Source: Sphingopyxis sp. (lineage in GTDB: Bacteria > Pseudomonadota > Alphaproteobacteria > Sphingomonadales > Sphingomonadaceae). Taken from it: a stretch of 64,000 nucleotides of DNA. The stretch is from the NCBI GenBank assembly GCA_002733865.1, contig NVXM01000002.1:62001-126000 (forward strand). The letters run 5' to 3'. Under the pieces are notes generated by a model. It was not told where the DNA came from. It worked only from the letters and a program-made list of their open reading frames with translations, and ran no database searches. Made by a program: the position numbers and the translations under genes. This document shows, piece after piece, positions 45,672 to 55,212 of the stretch. Position 1 is the first letter of the stretch. Every line of letters starts with the position of its first letter.

Positions 45672-47009
45672 ATGACTCAAGCCGATCTCAAAAAATTCCA
45701 CATCAAATCCTTTGGCTGCCAGATGAACGTCTACGACGGCGAGCGCATGGCTGAATTGCTCGCCGATCAGGGCATGAGCGCCGCCGAAAATGGTGATGAT
45801 GCTGATCTCGTGGTGCTGAATACCTGCCACATCCGGGAAAAAGCGGTCGATAAAGTTTATTCCGACATCGGAAGGTTGCGCCGAAAAGACGGCACCAGCC
45901 CGATGATCGCGGTTGCCGGCTGCGTCGCTCAGGCAGAAGGCAAGGAAATTTCGCGCCGCGCACCGAGCGTTGATATCGTCGTCGGACCGCAGGCTTATCA
46001 CCGCTTGCCGGAACTCATGGAAGTGGCAAAATCCGGCAAGAAAGCGCTCGACACGGATATGCCGGCAGCCTCCAAATTTGATGTCCTGCCAACGCGTGGT
46101 AAACAGGCGCGCCCGAACGCATTTTTGACGGTGCAGGAAGGTTGCGACAAATTTTGCACCTATTGCGTGGTACCTTACACCCGCGGCGCGGAAATCTCCC
46201 GCCCCTGGTCCGACCTGAGCAAGGAAGCCCATGCCCTGGTGGATGGCGGGGCGAGAGAGATCACGCTGCTCGGACAGAATGTCAACGCATGGTACGGAGA
46301 GGATGAAAAGGGGCAACGTCAGGGGCTGGAAGGCCTCATTCGCGCGCTCGACAAGATTTCCGGTCTGCAGCGCATACGCTATATGACCAGCCATCCGAAT
46401 GACATGACCGAAGGCCTGATTGCGGCGCATGGAGAGGTGCCAAAACTGATGCCCTTTCTTCATCTGCCCGTGCAATCCGGCAGCGACCGAATTCTCAAGG
46501 CAATGAACCGTTCCCATAGCGCAGCAAGCTATCTCGATATTCTGGAGAAAATGCGCGCTGTACGACCGGACATCGCTCTCTCGGGCGATTTCATCGTCGG
46601 CTTTCCCGGCGAAAGCGATCAGGATTTTGAAGAGACGCTGCAGATCGTCCGTGAAGCCAACTATTCGCAAGCCTTCTCTTTCAAATATTCACCTCGGCCC
46701 GGCACGCCCGCGGCAGCTATGGAAGAACAAATCGCTCCGCAAGTGATGGATGAAAGACTGCAGAGGCTGCAAGCCTTGCTGAATGAACAGCAATATGCGT
46801 TCAATCAGAATACTGTCGGGCGCAAAACCGATATATTGCTTGAGCGCCAGGGTAAGCTGGAAGGGCAATTGATCGGAAAGACGCCTTGGCTACAGTCCGT
46901 GCATATTATTTCGCCTGACCTAACGATTGGCGATATGGTCGAAATAGACATCACCCAGGCCGGCCCGAACAGCCTGACCGGTCAGATCAAAGAAAGACTC
47001 GCTGCCTGA
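45672..47009 (+). CDS. miaB: tRNA-2-methylthio-N6-dimethylallyladenosine synthase
   Basis: Radical SAM methylthiotransferase acting on i6A37 of tRNA. The N-terminal UPF0004 domain has cysteines in SFGCQMNVYDGERM, NTCHIRE and AGCVAQAEG for the auxiliary cluster; the radical SAM triad is CDKFCTYC. A TRAM domain forms the C-terminal 60 residues. Length 445. The TGA overlaps the phoH-like start (TGATG). The run miaB-phoH-ybeY-corC is a classic bacterial order. Confidence 0.96.
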   Translation: MTQADLKKFHIKSFGCQMNVYDGERMAELLADQGMSAAENGDDADLVVLNTCHIREKAVDKVYSDIGRLRRKDGTSPMIAVAGCVAQAEGKEISRRAPSVDIVVGPQAYHRLPELMEVAKSGKKALDTDMPAASKFDVLPTRGKQARPNAFLTVQEGCDKFCTYCVVPYTRGAEISRPWSDLSKEAHALVDGGAREITLLGQNVNAWYGEDEKGQRQGLEGLIRALDKISGLQRIRYMTSHPNDMTEGLIAAHGEVPKLMPFLHLPVQSGSDRILKAMNRSHSAASYLDILEKMRAVRPDIALSGDFIVGFPGESDQDFEETLQIVREANYSQAFSFKYSPRPGTPAAAMEEQIAPQVMDERLQRLQALLNEQQYAFNQNTVGRKTDILLERQGKLEGQLIGKTPWLQSVHIISPDLTIGDMVEIDITQAGPNSLTGQIKERLAA

Positions 47010-48040
47010 TGGTCCAAAAAACGAAAGCCGGAATGGCCGGAAAGCTCATCAAACTCGATCTGGAATTTGACGATCCACAGATATTGGGCGAATTATTCGG
47101 AGAATATGACCGGAATATCGTGGCGATTGAAAACCGTCTGGGAGTCTATATCGCGGCTCGTGGAACAAAGTTGAAGATCGAAGGCGAAGAAGAAGCTGCT
47201 ACCCGCGCCCGGGACGTTCTTACCGGCATTTATAACCGGCTCGAACAGGGCCAGGAGATCGACAACGGTGCGGTCGAGGCGATTATCGCCATGGCGGCCG
47301 ACCCTCGGATTGCCAAGGTGGCCAAGCAATCGGCTTCTGGTGATACCGACAAGCCAAATAATGTCGCCGACGCGCCGAAGGTGATGATCCGGACGCGCAA
47401 GAAAACGATTTTTCCACGCTCCGTGCGGCAAGCCCATTATATGGAGGCGCTTGCTCGCGATGACATGATTTTTGCGCTGGGTCCGGCAGGCACTGGTAAA
47501 ACCTATCTTGCGGTTGCGCAGGCTGTTTCGCAGCTGATCACAGGTTCTGTGGACCGGCTGATCCTGTCCCGCCCCGCCGTCGAAGCGGGTGAGAAAATCG
47601 GCTTTCTTCCAGGCGACTTGAAGGAGAAGGTCGATCCCTTCCTTCGGCCGCTCTATGATGCACTCTATGATACGCTACCCGCCGAGCAGGTGGAACGGCG
47701 CATCGAGAGCGGCGAAATTGAAATAGCGCCGATCGCGTTCATGCGCGGGCGAACGCTGTCCGACGCGTTCGTCATTCTGGACGAAGCACAGAATACCACT
47801 GCGGCCCAGATGAAGATGTTTCTGACCCGATTTGGCATGAACAGCCGCATGGTGATCTGCGGCGACCCGAAACAGGTCGACTTGCCCAGGGAAGCCGTTT
47901 CCGGACTCGCTGACGCCGTTTCCAAGCTGGAAGGTATCGAACGCGTCAGCTCTGTTCAATTTGGTGCCAGCGACGTCGTGCGCCACCCGCTGGTCGGAAA
48001 AATCGTCGAAGCCTATGAAGGCAAAGATGCTCCAGACTGA
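47009..48040 (+). CDS. ybeZ: PhoH-family ATPase (YbeZ)
   Basis: A 343-residue PhoH-like protein. The N-terminal KH-like part (about 20-110) precedes the ATPase domain with Walker A GPAGTGKTYLA and Walker B DAFVILDEAQN. YbeZ works with YbeY, the next gene, in RNA processing or ribosome quality control. It overlaps ybeY by 14 bp and shares an A with the miaB stop. Despite the name it is not controlled by the Pho box seen here. Confidence 0.93.
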   Translation: MVQKTKAGMAGKLIKLDLEFDDPQILGELFGEYDRNIVAIENRLGVYIAARGTKLKIEGEEEAATRARDVLTGIYNRLEQGQEIDNGAVEAIIAMAADPRIAKVAKQSASGDTDKPNNVADAPKVMIRTRKKTIFPRSVRQAHYMEALARDDMIFALGPAGTGKTYLAVAQAVSQLITGSVDRLILSRPAVEAGEKIGFLPGDLKEKVDPFLRPLYDALYDTLPAEQVERRIESGEIEIAPIAFMRGRTLSDAFVILDEAQNTTAAQMKMFLTRFGMNSRMVICGDPKQVDLPREAVSGLADAVSKLEGIERVSSVQFGASDVVRHPLVGKIVEAYEGKDAPD

Positions 48041-48542
48041 ACTGAGCGCATCTGCCGAATGGGGGAGTGAGCAGGACTGGATGCGCTTGGCCGAACGTTC
48101 GGTCGACGCTGCGATCAACGCATCATCGCACGCTGAGCTCCTATCGCGTAATTTTATTGTCGAGGTCAGCGTAAAGCTCTCGGACAATGAAGAAGTTCAT
48201 TCTCTCAACAAGGCCTATCGCGGCAAGGACAAGCCGACCAACGTGCTATCCTTTCCACAAATACAACCCGACCTGCTGGAAACGCTGGCAAACACGGATG
48301 ATGGCGAGGCGCTGCTCGGAGATATAATTCTCGCGTACGAAACATGCCAGGATGAGGCATCCGACAAAGATATTTCCTTTTCCGACCATGTCTCACATTT
48401 GGTTGTGCACGGGGCCCTGCATTTGCTAGGTTACGATCATGAGAATGAGATAGATGCAGGGTTGATGGAACGTTGCGAAATCAACGCATTGGCGACTTTG
48501 GGCATTTCCGATCCCTATGCAGAACAAGCGCAAAGCAGGTAA
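48027..48542 (+). CDS. ybeY: endoribonuclease YbeY
   Basis: Zinc metalloprotein for 16S rRNA 3'-end maturation and ribosome quality control. The zinc motif HGALHLLGYDH (H-x3-H-x5-H) is clear, with LSFPQ and GDIILAYE before it. I chose the ATG at 48027 because GAAGG lies 5 bases before it; 171 residues. Overlaps phoH by 14 bp. Confidence 0.94.
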   Translation: MLQTELSASAEWGSEQDWMRLAERSVDAAINASSHAELLSRNFIVEVSVKLSDNEEVHSLNKAYRGKDKPTNVLSFPQIQPDLLETLANTDDGEALLGDIILAYETCQDEASDKDISFSDHVSHLVVHGALHLLGYDHENEIDAGLMERCEINALATLGISDPYAEQAQSR

Positions 48543-48555
48543 TAAAATAACTAAT

Positions 48556-49497
48556 ATGAATGACGTTGAACATGACAATGGCAACAGCACTGCACGCAGC
48601 AGCAGCCAATCCCGGGAAGAGGAAGAGGAACCGGGGCGAATATGGCGGAGCCTGAAGGCTCTGCTATTCGGCCATACGGATGACAATAGTCTGCGGGCGC
48701 AGATCGAGGAAGTGATCGACGATCACGAAAGCGATGCTGAAGGCGATGCCAACGGCAATCCGGACGTATCGTCTCTGGAATTGGAAATGTTGCGCAACAT
48801 GCTGCATTTCAGCGAACACCGGGTCGACGATATCGCGGTCCCGCGCGCGGACATAATCGCAATCGAAGAAAGTTCTTCATTCGAGGATTTCGTCGAGATT
48901 TTTTCCGAGCATGGCCACAGTCGTATTCCCGTCTTTCGCGAGAATTTGGACAATATTGTCGGCATGATCCACATCAAGGATATTTTCGCCATCGTTGCCA
49001 AGGGCGGCCCCTTCCCTGACGATATCACACCGTTTCTTCGGCAACCGCGCTTCGTGCCCGAATCGATGGGCGTACTAGATCTGCTTGCTGAAATGCGGGC
49101 CACGCGTACCCACCTGGCGATTATTTTCGACGAATATAATGGTACCGAAGGTCTCGTCACGATTGAAGATATTGTCGAGGAAATCACTGGCGAAATCGAG
49201 GATGAGCATGATGACGAGCCCGTTCCTCTGCTGGTCAGACTAGATAGCGGCATTTGGGAAGCGGATGCTCGCGCGGAATTGGATGATGTTGGTGCAACGA
49301 TCGATCCTGCGCTCGAAGAGATCGAGGAAGATGTTGATACAATTGGCGGTCTCTCGTTTGTCCTGGCCGGGCATATCCCTACGGTAGGAGAACGGCTGGA
49401 ACATCCGAGCGGTTGGATCCTGGAGATAACGGAAGCGGACGACCGGCGGGTAACTAGGCTCCGATTGCACCCACCAGAACCTGTTCAGCCTGAATAG
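48556..49497 (+). CDS. corC: CBS-domain hemolysin/CorC-family protein
   Basis: Soluble CorC/TlyC-type protein of 313 residues: a charged N terminus, two CBS domains (about 85-205, with VPRADIIAIEE and IFDEYNGTEGLVTIEDIVEEI) and the C-terminal CorC_HlyC transporter-associated domain. Related proteins are linked with magnesium/cobalt efflux. The start at ATG 48556 follows the ybeY stop by 13 bp; an ATG at 48517 overlaps ybeY. In many bacteria lnt follows; here it does not. Confidence 0.9.
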   Translation: MNDVEHDNGNSTARSSSQSREEEEEPGRIWRSLKALLFGHTDDNSLRAQIEEVIDDHESDAEGDANGNPDVSSLELEMLRNMLHFSEHRVDDIAVPRADIIAIEESSSFEDFVEIFSEHGHSRIPVFRENLDNIVGMIHIKDIFAIVAKGGPFPDDITPFLRQPRFVPESMGVLDLLAEMRATRTHLAIIFDEYNGTEGLVTIEDIVEEITGEIEDEHDDEPVPLLVRLDSGIWEADARAELDDVGATIDPALEEIEEDVDTIGGLSFVLAGHIPTVGERLEHPSGWILEITEADDRRVTRLRLHPPEPVQPE

Positions 49498-49506
49498 GTG
49501 AACGGG

Positions 49507-50160
49507 CTAGATCCCTGCGAGTTTCGCAGCCCGTGTTCGCCATGTTTCGGCCAACGATGAGTTGGCCGCCAGCGCCTTCAATTCAGCCTCCTGGCCCTTA
49601 TGTTGCCCGCCAATGATCAAGCCGAACAAACGATCCAGCGGCCAGTCCGGTAACGGCCTGTCAAGCTGGATGAATATATCGCCCGCCTTGATCTGCCCCT
49701 CTTCCAGCACGCGAAAATAGCTGCCAGACTTGCCGGTCTTTATCACCGTTTTCAGGACGTCCGGCTTGCCAAAACGATGGTTCAATTTCCAGCAAGGCTG
49801 CCGCGCATGACTGCACTCGATCACGGCGTCTCCAATCCGGAAAACATCACCGAGACAAAGCTGTGTTTCGGTCATGCCTGTACAGCTGAAATTTTCACCA
49901 AATGCTCCCGGTTGATCCAGTACCGACACATCGGGGTATTTTTCACGCCAGAAGGGATAATGGTCATCAGGATAAAGATGCACCGCCTTGTCACGTCCAC
50001 CATGATGCAGCGGGTCGGCGACTTGATTGCCTTCCAGTCCTTCGAAACCAAGAAACAAGCTCTGGTCCGTCGGAATTTTGGCAATCGCGCTCACTTCGCC
50101 TTCGGGGCCAAAGGCCCGGGGTTTGCTAATCAGCAACTGTTTGAGTTCGGTCCGGATCAT
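49507..50160 (-). CDS. MOSC-domain protein, YiiM-like
   Basis: A 217-residue MOSC protein, related to molybdenum-cofactor sulfurase C-terminal domains. GGRDKAVHLYPDDHY, GAFGENFSCTGM and the conserved cysteine segment ECSHARQPCWKLNHRF match YiiM. YiiM reduces N-hydroxylated compounds such as 6-hydroxylaminopurine in E. coli; use here is inferred. Alone on the minus strand between corC and a divergent glycosyltransferase. Confidence 0.85.
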   Translation of the reverse strand: MIRTELKQLLISKPRAFGPEGEVSAIAKIPTDQSLFLGFEGLEGNQVADPLHHGGRDKAVHLYPDDHYPFWREKYPDVSVLDQPGAFGENFSCTGMTETQLCLGDVFRIGDAVIECSHARQPCWKLNHRFGKPDVLKTVIKTGKSGSYFRVLEEGQIKAGDIFIQLDRPLPDWPLDRLFGLIIGGQHKGQEAELKALAANSSLAETWRTRAAKLAGI

Positions 50161-50224
50161 CCTGTCCCGCTAGCGGAGCAAGTTCATATTGGCAATTCCC
50201 TGCTGACTATGCTTCAAGGCAGCT

Positions 50225-51406
50225 ATGGAAATCAGTGACCTTCGCATTGCGCTTTATAGTGGCAATTATAATTTTGTGCGCGATGGCGCGAATCAGGCAC
50301 TCAACCGTCTGGTCGACTATCTGCTGCGTCAGGGCGCTGCGGTTCGGGTCTATTCTCCAACCACAGATACACCTGCATTTGAGCCAACCGGCGACTTGGT
50401 CAGCGTGCCCTCGGTCGCGTTCCCTGGGCGCGGTGAATATCGTTTTCCGACGCGCATTTCTGGCGACGTGAAAAAAGATCTCGCCGACTTCAACCCGAAT
50501 ATCATGCAGATTTCCAGCCCGGACCGGGTCGGCCACAAGATGGTGTCCTGGGCTCGCCGTCATAATATTCCGGTACTGGCATCCGTGCACACGCGCTTTG
50601 AAACCTACCCGCGCTACTATAATCTGGCCTTTCTGGAGCCGGTGATCGAAGCCATATTGCGCCGTCTCTATCGCCGTTGTGATGCATTGGTAGCGCCATC
50701 GGAATCGATGGCCCAGGTGCTGCGCGATCAGCGGATGAATTATGATGTCGGCATTTGGTCGCGCGGGGTGGATCGCGAGATATTCAATTCCCAGCGCCGT
50801 GATCTGGAATGGCGCCGAACGTTCGGCATTGCTGATGATGAACCAGTGATCGGCTTTCTTGGACGGCTGGTGATGGAAAAGGGTCTGGATGTCTTTTCCG
50901 ACACAATCGACGAATTGAAACGCCGCAAGGTCACGCACAAGGTTCTCGTAATCGGAGAAGGTCCGGCCAAACAGTGGTTCGAGGACCGCATGCCCGATGC
51001 TGTTTTCGCCGGTTTTCAGCAGGGCAGCGACCTCGGACGAGCGGTTGCCAGTATGGATATGCTGTTTAACCCCTCTATCACAGAAACCTTTGGCAATGTG
51101 ACACTGGAAGCAATGGCCTGCGGGCTACCGGTGGTCGCAGCAAAGGCCACCGGCAGTCAGAGCCTGGTAAAAAACAACATGTCCGGAAAGTTGATACCCC
51201 CCGGCGCGGTCCGGGAATTTGCCGATGCGCTGCAGGCCTATTGTGAGAACCCGGATCTGCGTTGCCAGCATGGTTCCGCGGGCGAAAAACGCGCAGAAGA
51301 ATATAGCTGGGACCAAATCAACAACGCGGTAGCGCTGACCTATATGCGCCTGGTGCGCCAGCGGCAGGCCGGTCACGGTCCGATAAAACAAGCAACCGTC
51401 CGCTAG
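50225..51406 (+). CDS. GT4-family glycosyltransferase
   Basis: A 393-residue GT-B fold glycosyltransferase of family 4. The C-terminal nucleotide-sugar half has GFLGRLVMEKGLDVF and the E-x7-E type NPSITETFGNVTLEAMACGLPVV. The N-terminal YSGNYNFVRDGANQALNRL and HTRFETYPRYYN resemble the mannosyl/glucosyltransferases acting on diacylglycerol or phosphatidylinositol-type lipids (MgtA/SqdX-like). Acceptor and donor are not determined. AAGG site before the ATG; rarA follows after 2 bp. Confidence 0.87.
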   Translation: MEISDLRIALYSGNYNFVRDGANQALNRLVDYLLRQGAAVRVYSPTTDTPAFEPTGDLVSVPSVAFPGRGEYRFPTRISGDVKKDLADFNPNIMQISSPDRVGHKMVSWARRHNIPVLASVHTRFETYPRYYNLAFLEPVIEAILRRLYRRCDALVAPSESMAQVLRDQRMNYDVGIWSRGVDREIFNSQRRDLEWRRTFGIADDEPVIGFLGRLVMEKGLDVFSDTIDELKRRKVTHKVLVIGEGPAKQWFEDRMPDAVFAGFQQGSDLGRAVASMDMLFNPSITETFGNVTLEAMACGLPVVAAKATGSQSLVKNNMSGKLIPPGAVREFADALQAYCENPDLRCQHGSAGEKRAEEYSWDQINNAVALTYMRLVRQRQAGHGPIKQATVR

Positions 51407-51408
51407 CG

Positions 51409-52728
51409 ATGCAGGGCCTGTTTGACGACGACAACGAGAAGCCTGACGAGACACGCGGCACGCCTGATGCTCCGTTGGCAGATCGCCTGCGGCCCCGCCA
51501 ACCTGAAGACATTGTTGGTCAGGATCACCTGGTCGGGAGAGATGGCACGATCGGCAGGATGATCGCAGCGGGAAAACTGTCGTCGATCATATTGTGGGGT
51601 CCGCCAGGCACCGGGAAGACCAGTCTGGCGCGTTTACTCGCTGACCAGACGGAGTTGCATTTCAAGGCAATATCTGCGGTGTTTTCCGGTGTTGCCGAAT
51701 TGAAGAAAGTCTTTGCAGAAGCCGAGATGCGGTTCCCGTCCGGCAAGGCGACCCTCTTGTTCGTGGATGAGATTCACCGGTTCAATCGGTCACAGCAGGA
51801 CAGTTTTCTGCCTTATGTTGAACGCGGAACCGTTGTGCTGGTCGGCGCTACGACCGAAAATCCCTCGTTTGAACTGAATGCTGCGTTGCTGAGCCGGGCA
51901 CAGGTATTGATCCTCAACCGGCTCGATACCGCAGCGCTGGGCCATCTTCTGGAAAAAGCGGAAAAGCTAGAAAACAAACCCCTGCCGCTCACCGACAGCG
52001 CCAGAGAGGCTCTTATCGCCGGTGCCGATGGCGACGGCCGGTTTCTGCTCAATCAGGCGGAGACGCTATTCTCTCTGGATATCGCTGATCCGCTGGACCC
52101 TTCGCAGCTCGCCAAAACATTACACCGGCGCATGCCGGTCTATGATAAGGACCGCGAGGGTCACTATAATCTGATATCCGCCTTGCACAAAGCTTTGCGC
52201 GGTTCCGATCCGCAGGCTTCGCTCTACTATCTCGCCCGGATGCTGGTCGCCGGAGAAGAGCCGCTGTACGTTCTACGCCGGATCGTTCGCTTCGCCAGCG
52301 AAGATATCGGTCTCGCTGATCCGCAGGCACTGGTGCAGACGCTGGCCGCAAAAGATGCTTATAGCTTTTTAGGCAGTCCAGAGGGTGAACTGGCTATCGT
52401 GCAAGCCTGCCTCTATTGCGCGACCGCTCCCAAATCCAACGCCGCTTATAAAGCCCAGAAACAGGCGTGGAAGTCCGCCAAGCAAACCGGCTCGCTGATG
52501 CCGCCAGAAAATATTCTCAACGCTCCCACCAAGCTGATGAAGGATATCGGATATGGTGCTGGCTACAGCTATGATCATGAGACAGACGATGGCTTCTCCG
52601 GCGACAATTACTGGCCGGATGGCATGGCCGCGGAGAATTTTTATCAGCCGGTGGATCGGGGTTTCGAACATAAGATCCGCGAACGGCTGGCATATTGGGA
52701 GAATTTGCGTGCAAAAAAAACTGGTTAG
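51409..52728 (+). CDS. rarA: replication-associated recombination protein A
   Basis: AAA+ ATPase of the RarA/Mgs1/WRNIP1 family that acts at stalled forks. Walker A GPPGTGKTSLA, Walker B LLFVDEIHRFNRSQQD, sensor ATTENPSFE and a C-terminal MgsA tetramerisation region are visible in 439 residues. Linked to a glycosyltransferase and a serine hydrolase with overlaps, so likely one transcript. Confidence 0.95.
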   Translation: MQGLFDDDNEKPDETRGTPDAPLADRLRPRQPEDIVGQDHLVGRDGTIGRMIAAGKLSSIILWGPPGTGKTSLARLLADQTELHFKAISAVFSGVAELKKVFAEAEMRFPSGKATLLFVDEIHRFNRSQQDSFLPYVERGTVVLVGATTENPSFELNAALLSRAQVLILNRLDTAALGHLLEKAEKLENKPLPLTDSAREALIAGADGDGRFLLNQAETLFSLDIADPLDPSQLAKTLHRRMPVYDKDREGHYNLISALHKALRGSDPQASLYYLARMLVAGEEPLYVLRRIVRFASEDIGLADPQALVQTLAAKDAYSFLGSPEGELAIVQACLYCATAPKSNAAYKAQKQAWKSAKQTGSLMPPENILNAPTKLMKDIGYGAGYSYDHETDDGFSGDNYWPDGMAAENFYQPVDRGFEHKIRERLAYWENLRAKKTG

Positions 52729-54103
52729 CCTTTGTGCCATTAGCGCTTTATTTTCGATCAGTGCGTTTGCTCAAGAACCGGAATCAGCGCGCTATGATCG
52801 GGCTTTGGCGGCCGGCTATAAGGCCCAGTTTATCTGTTCCGGGCTGTGGAATGGCGGAAAATCGCTGCCAGATATCAAGGCCGACGAACTTACCGGAATT
52901 TACGAGAGAATTGCTGACATCGTTCCGGATCTGACAGAAGAAGTGGATGAAAGCAGCCGTCAGGTTCGCGTCCGTTTTGCGGATGATGCGCCACCCCGTG
53001 TTGCCATCTGGAATCGCAAAAGCGGGTGCACAGCCATGCCGATCGGGCTTGGCGGGATAAAAGCAGGCGCGCAGACCAAAATGCGCGATTTTGGAGACGA
53101 TCGTCTCTGGCCCATGGGTGACAGAGATGCGGTCGCGGGAACCTCCGCCCGCTCACCAGACCTTGAGTCCGCAGCCGACCGGGCATTTCAACCGCAAGTC
53201 TATGGCGGCAAAACGAGCGCTGTTCTGATTTTGCGAGATGGAAAAATTCATGCGGAAAAATATAAAAACGGCCACGATCTCCATACCGGGCAGCGGACCT
53301 GGTCGGTGGCCAAGTCGATCGCCGGCACGCTGATTGGTCATTCGGTACAGCAAGGCGTCTTAGATGTGAGCGCAAGAGCGGCTATACCGCAGTGGCAGAA
53401 ATTTGGCGATCCGCGTCAATCGATTACAATCGACAACCTGATGCGCATGGCCAGCGGACTGGTCAGCGATACTGCTGGCAACCGCACCGACCCGATATAC
53501 ATGGGCGGCGCCACTGTCAGCGAGCGGGGTCCGATTTGGCCCCTTCTGTATCAACCGGGGACCCGCTTCCGCTATGCGAACAATGATACGCTGTTGGCGG
53601 TGTTGGCTGCGCAAGCTCAGTATCAGCGCTCCGATAATGGAATGCCGGCGGTGCAGGACACGGAATTCGATCCTCATGGTTTTTTCCAGAAGCTCGGCAT
53701 GACGCGGACTTATGCGGAAACGGACTGGCAGGATAATTATATCCTCTCCAGTCAGGTCTGGACCACCGCCCGCGATCTCGGACGACTGGGAATACTCTAT
53801 CTCAACAACGGAATGTGGAACGGAGAAAGGTTGCTGCCGGACAATTGGCGAGAATATGTCAGTTCTCCTTCGGGACCGCAGCCGGAAGGCCGGAACTTTG
53901 GCTATGGCGCTACCTTCTGGCTGATGAACCAGTCTGATGGCATTCCCGAGGATGCATTTGCCGCGTTCGGCAATCGCGGACAATATCTGGTCATCATCCC
54001 TTCCAAGAATCTGGTCATTGTCCGACGCGGCTATGACACGTCTGAAGATCGCTTTGATATCGAAGCGTTCACCAAAGCCATTGTCGCGACAATAGACCGA
54101 TGA
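52709..54103 (+). CDS. serine hydrolase, class C beta-lactamase-like
   Basis: Exported 464-residue protein with a signal peptide (KKLVSLCAISALFSISAFAQ). The beta-lactamase/DD-peptidase fold begins near residue 165; the nucleophile motif S-x-x-K is S199-V-A-K202 and the YxN motif is YANN. About 140 residues between signal and domain are extra and unassigned. Start is GTG at 52709, overlapping rarA by 20 bp, with GGAG upstream. Role may be in peptidoglycan or ester hydrolysis; beta-lactam resistance is not indicated. A 4-bp overlap with the quinone oxidoreductase follows. Confidence 0.82.
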   Translation: MQKKLVSLCAISALFSISAFAQEPESARYDRALAAGYKAQFICSGLWNGGKSLPDIKADELTGIYERIADIVPDLTEEVDESSRQVRVRFADDAPPRVAIWNRKSGCTAMPIGLGGIKAGAQTKMRDFGDDRLWPMGDRDAVAGTSARSPDLESAADRAFQPQVYGGKTSAVLILRDGKIHAEKYKNGHDLHTGQRTWSVAKSIAGTLIGHSVQQGVLDVSARAAIPQWQKFGDPRQSITIDNLMRMASGLVSDTAGNRTDPIYMGGATVSERGPIWPLLYQPGTRFRYANNDTLLAVLAAQAQYQRSDNGMPAVQDTEFDPHGFFQKLGMTRTYAETDWQDNYILSSQVWTTARDLGRLGILYLNNGMWNGERLLPDNWREYVSSPSGPQPEGRNFGYGATFWLMNQSDGIPEDAFAAFGNRGQYLVIIPSKNLVIVRRGYDTSEDRFDIEAFTKAIVATIDR

Positions 54104-55095
54104 CCCAAAGCTATCTCGCTGCGACCTGCACCGCGCTCACTGGCCCGTCCTCAATCCAGATCGTTGAGCGGGAAACCGTGCCGTTGCAAAGCGGGGAAGT
54201 GCGGATGGAAGTTCATGCCGTCGGCTTGAATTTCCCGGATCTACTGATGACGCAGGGCAAATATCAGTTCCGGCCCGACCCGCCCTTTGTTCCGGGACTG
54301 GAGGCAGCCGGCGTGGTGATCGAGGTTGCTCCGGATATCGAGCGCGTGAAGCCCGGTGACCGGGTGATGGCCGGCGGCAAAGGCGGCGCGCTGGCAGCGC
54401 AGTGGGTAGTGGATGAAACAGCTATTTCCCCCCTCCCCCCGTCTTTATCGTTCACCGAGGGGGCCTGCTGGCAGACAGCCGCGTCAACCGCATGGCACGC
54501 TCTGGTCGAACGAGGCCATCTGCAATCGGGAGAAAGCCTGCTTGTTCTTGGCGCAAGTGGCGGCGTCGGCATGGCCGCAGTCAAGATGGCAAAGCATATC
54601 GGTGCAACGGTTATTGGCACGGGGTCCAGCGAGGAAAAACGAGCGGCAATCCGGCAGGCAGGCGCGGACCATGTGTTGGATTCGGCTGACCCGGAACTTG
54701 CCGGCAAGGTAAAAGAGATAACGGCGGGAAAAGGTGCCGACGTCATTTTTGATCCGGTTGGTGGTACGCTGACACTGACGGCAACCCGCGCCATCGCCTG
54801 GAACGGACGATATCTGATTGTCGGCTTTGCCAGCGGCAGCATCCCTTCCTTTCCCGCAAATCATGCGTTGATCAAAACCTATAGTCTGATTGGTGTTCGC
54901 GCTGGCGAAAGCCCACGACGCGACCCGGAACTGGCAAAGCGGCAAAATGCCGCTCTAAGAGAACTCGCATCACAAGGCGTCATGCGGCCGCATATTTCTC
55001 ATCGCTTTGCATTTACTGATGCAGCGCAGGCACTTGCGGTTATAGAAAAACGCGAGGCGATAGGACGAGTGGTCGTTGAATTATTCGCAAGTTGA
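54100..55095 (+). CDS. NADPH:quinone oxidoreductase-like, zinc-independent MDR
   Basis: A 331-residue medium-chain dehydrogenase/reductase with GroES-like N-terminal domain (GLNFPDLLMTQGKYQ; PFVPGLEAAGVV) and a Rossmann domain (LVLGASGGVGMAAVKMAKHIGA, near residue 150). No zinc-binding cysteines are seen, so it fits quinone oxidoreductases or related enoyl reductases. Its ATG overlaps the hydrolase stop (ATGA). Substrate unknown. Confidence 0.9.
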   Translation: MTQSYLAATCTALTGPSSIQIVERETVPLQSGEVRMEVHAVGLNFPDLLMTQGKYQFRPDPPFVPGLEAAGVVIEVAPDIERVKPGDRVMAGGKGGALAAQWVVDETAISPLPPSLSFTEGACWQTAASTAWHALVERGHLQSGESLLVLGASGGVGMAAVKMAKHIGATVIGTGSSEEKRAAIRQAGADHVLDSADPELAGKVKEITAGKGADVIFDPVGGTLTLTATRAIAWNGRYLIVGFASGSIPSFPANHALIKTYSLIGVRAGESPRRDPELAKRQNAALRELASQGVMRPHISHRFAFTDAAQALAVIEKREAIGRVVVELFAS

Positions 55096-55212
55096 TGATC
55101 TTTACCAGTTTTTACATCGAATCTTTTCTGGGAAAATATTGATTCCTGTCAATTCACCGCCATCCATGCTAGCCGTATTCTTTGTAGCAACGAATGAAAT
55201 AGGGGACGCTAA

